A stretch of DNA of 6,799 bases from Acidobacteriota bacterium (GTDB taxonomy: Bacteria; Acidobacteriota; UBA6911). Positions 5,980 to 6,799 of the stretch are shown here, in pieces. The stretch is from NCBI GenBank assembly GCA_031254095.1, contig JAIRVC010000218.1, forward strand, positions 1-6,799, written 5' to 3'. The notes under the pieces are model-generated. The model ran no database searches, was not told the origin of the DNA, and worked only from the letters and a program-made list of their open reading frames with translations. The position numbers and the translations under genes are program-made. How positions within the stretch are numbered: position 1 is the first letter of the stretch; the number at the start of each line of letters is the position of its first letter.

Positions 5980-6080
5980 AATTATGCGCGTCCTTTCCTT
6001 GCGCGTTTTCTTTGGCGGCGGCAACGGCCGCAAGCTGTCTTTGTCACATGAGAGATTCAATATTACTGCGGAACCTTGTA

Positions 6081-6141
6081 AAATTGCATCGTTTTTCGGT
6101 TAATGGAATATACGGGCTTGCCCGAAAAACCAATGCCATTT
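6081..6141. repeat. Inverted repeat / nested hairpin upstream of purC
   Basis: GTTTTTCGG at 6091-6099 is the exact reverse complement of CCGAAAAAC at 6122-6130, and pairing extends outward to 6081 and 6141 with about 17 of 20 positions matching. The loop holds the smaller stem CGGG-CTTG-CCCG (6113-6124), which overlaps the outer right arm, so the two stems compete. It could be a protein-binding palindrome, a foldback repeat remnant, or an RNA switch, depending on where transcription starts. Confidence 0.6.
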
Positions 6142-6175
6142 CATAAAATTCTATAGTAACATCAATATCTTACGG

Positions 6176-6191
6176 GGCGCGCCGTAGCGCC
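6176..6191 (+). promoter_or_regulatory. GC-rich hairpin in the likely purC leader
   Basis: GGCGC at 6176-6180 pairs with GCGCC at 6187-6191 around a 6-nt loop; an alternative register pairs GGCGCG with CGCGCC at 6191-6196. It lies about 50 nt before the purC start and lacks a T-run, so it is not a standard terminator. Confidence 0.4.
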
Positions 6192-6243
6192 GCGCCATAA
6201 ACCAACGATAAATCAACGGAAAACATGGTGAATTGAATAAAAC

Positions 6244-6799
6244 ATGAAAACTATTTACGAAGGCAAAACGAAAACGGTACTTACGGACGAAGCAACCGGC
6301 GAATGCTTCCTGCTTTTTAAAGACAGCGCCACAGGCGAAAACGGCGTCTTTGACCCCGGGTCAAACGTTGTCGGCGGCAGCGTGTCCGGCAAGGGGAAAA
6401 TCGGCCTTGCGGTGTCGAAATATTTTTTTGAACTGATGGAATTAAACGGCATTCCTACGCATTACCTTGGCGCAGACATTGAGCGGTGCATGATGAAGGT
6501 GCGCAGCGTCGATGTTCCCAAGCTTGAGTTTGTGCTGCGGTATTTTACGGCCGGCAGCATGTGCCGCCGCTTTTCGCTCAAACCCGGCATTCCCTTTGAT
6601 CCGCCGTACCTCGAAGTTACGCTCAAAGACGACGACGAGGGCGATCCGCTTATCAGCGAACGGCTCTGTCTTATGAAGGGCCTGTTGAACGAGGGCGAAT
6701 ACGACAAAGTGCTGGCGGTTCTGGTCAAAGCGGGCGGCGTCCTGCGGGCGGAATTGAAAAAGTTCGGATTGACCCTGATCGATTTTAAACTTGAAATCG
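6244..6799 (+). CDS. purC: Phosphoribosylaminoimidazole-succinocarboxamide synthase (SAICAR synthetase), 3' end outside the window
   Basis: The open frame runs off the window after 185 codons. PurC joins CAIR and aspartate using ATP in cytosolic purine biosynthesis. Family signatures appear in order: IYEGKTK at 4-10 (ATP site), FKDSATG at 25-31, SGKGK at 48-52, GIPTHY at 69-74, the PKLEFVLRYFTAGS block at 92-105 (consensus PLEVVVRNxAAGS), LKDDDEGDPLI at 127-137 and TLIDFKLE at 177-184. Compared with the common form, the segment after FKD has VFDPGSNVVGG, and R-N-x-A-A is R-Y-F-T-A, so this is a divergent PurC, but the substrate-binding positions look kept. Family length of roughly 230-300 residues means at least about 50 residues are missing. 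The start at 6244 places YEGKTK at the usual distance from the N-terminus. No other pur gene is in view. Confidence 0.85.
   Translation, partial: MKTIYEGKTKTVLTDEATGECFLLFKDSATGENGVFDPGSNVVGGSVSGKGKIGLAVSKYFFELMELNGIPTHYLGADIERCMMKVRSVDVPKLEFVLRYFTAGSMCRRFSLKPGIPFDPPYLEVTLKDDDEGDPLISERLCLMKGLLNEGEYDKVLAVLVKAGGVLRAELKKFGLTLIDFKLEI

Larger units (their letters stand above)
5980..6243. promoter_or_regulatory. Divergent intergenic region between the aldo/keto reductase and purC
   Basis: This 264-bp spacer must hold the promoters of both genes. Near the purC side TATAGT at 6152-6157 resembles a -10 box, but no good -35 lies at the right distance, so it is only a candidate. Two structured segments are described separately (6081-6141 and 6176-6191). 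The purC ribosome site is weak: GGTG at 6227-6230 is 13 nt from the ATG. A tiny ATG-GTG-AAT-TGA reading frame begins at 6225. I see no recognisable riboswitch or operator consensus. Confidence 0.45.

Noticed and set aside
5980..6060. 27-residue N-terminal extension of the aldo/keto reductase
   Set aside because: It is Pro/Lys/Arg-rich, lacks family similarity, and contains the ribosome site for the start at 5979.

Overview
The window looks like chromosomal DNA of an anaerobic, probably Gram-negative bacterium of moderate to high GC content. Anaerobiosis is suggested by an [FeFe]-hydrogenase and by an aldo/keto reductase carrying two ferredoxin-type cluster motifs. An outer membrane is suggested by the C-terminal piece of a DUF5916-like beta-barrel protein that ends in aromatic residues. 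The phylum cannot be fixed from the sequence alone.

Layout from left to right: (1) 1-300, the 3' end of a DUF5916-like gene. (2) 300-444, a 145-bp foldback element that fills nearly all of the spacer. (3) 471-1937, a Tat-signal [FeFe]-hydrogenase with ferredoxin, H-cluster and small-subunit domains in one chain. (4) 1949-2022, a 74-bp foldback element, followed by a possible 17-codon leader ORF that ends flush against the next start. (5) 2082-4139, a two-gene unit of a zinc-type medium-chain dehydrogenase and a divergent TrpD-like phosphoribosyltransferase. (6) 4145-4200, a small repeat made of degenerate heptamers between 9-bp inverted repeats. (7) 4308-4814, a small FUSC/aromatic-acid-exporter-type membrane protein. 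(8) 4831-5979 on the minus strand, the 4Fe-4S aldo/keto reductase, convergent with the exporter. (9) 5980-6243, a divergent intergenic region with two hairpins. (10) 6244 to the window end, the 5' part of purC.

The genes do not form one obvious pathway. The dehydrogenase and TrpD-like genes are tightly spaced and probably co-transcribed. The TrpD-like protein keeps the PRPP and metal motifs but has lost several residues typical of anthranilate binding, so this pair is the best candidate for an undescribed small pathway. The hydrogenase stands alone, with no second subunit and no maturation genes (hydE, hydF, hydG) in view. The spacers are unusually rich in foldback repeats, which seem to supply or surround expression signals. 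By eye, codon use in the dehydrogenase/TrpD-like pair is more A/T-rich at third positions than in the hydrogenase, which may indicate a different origin.
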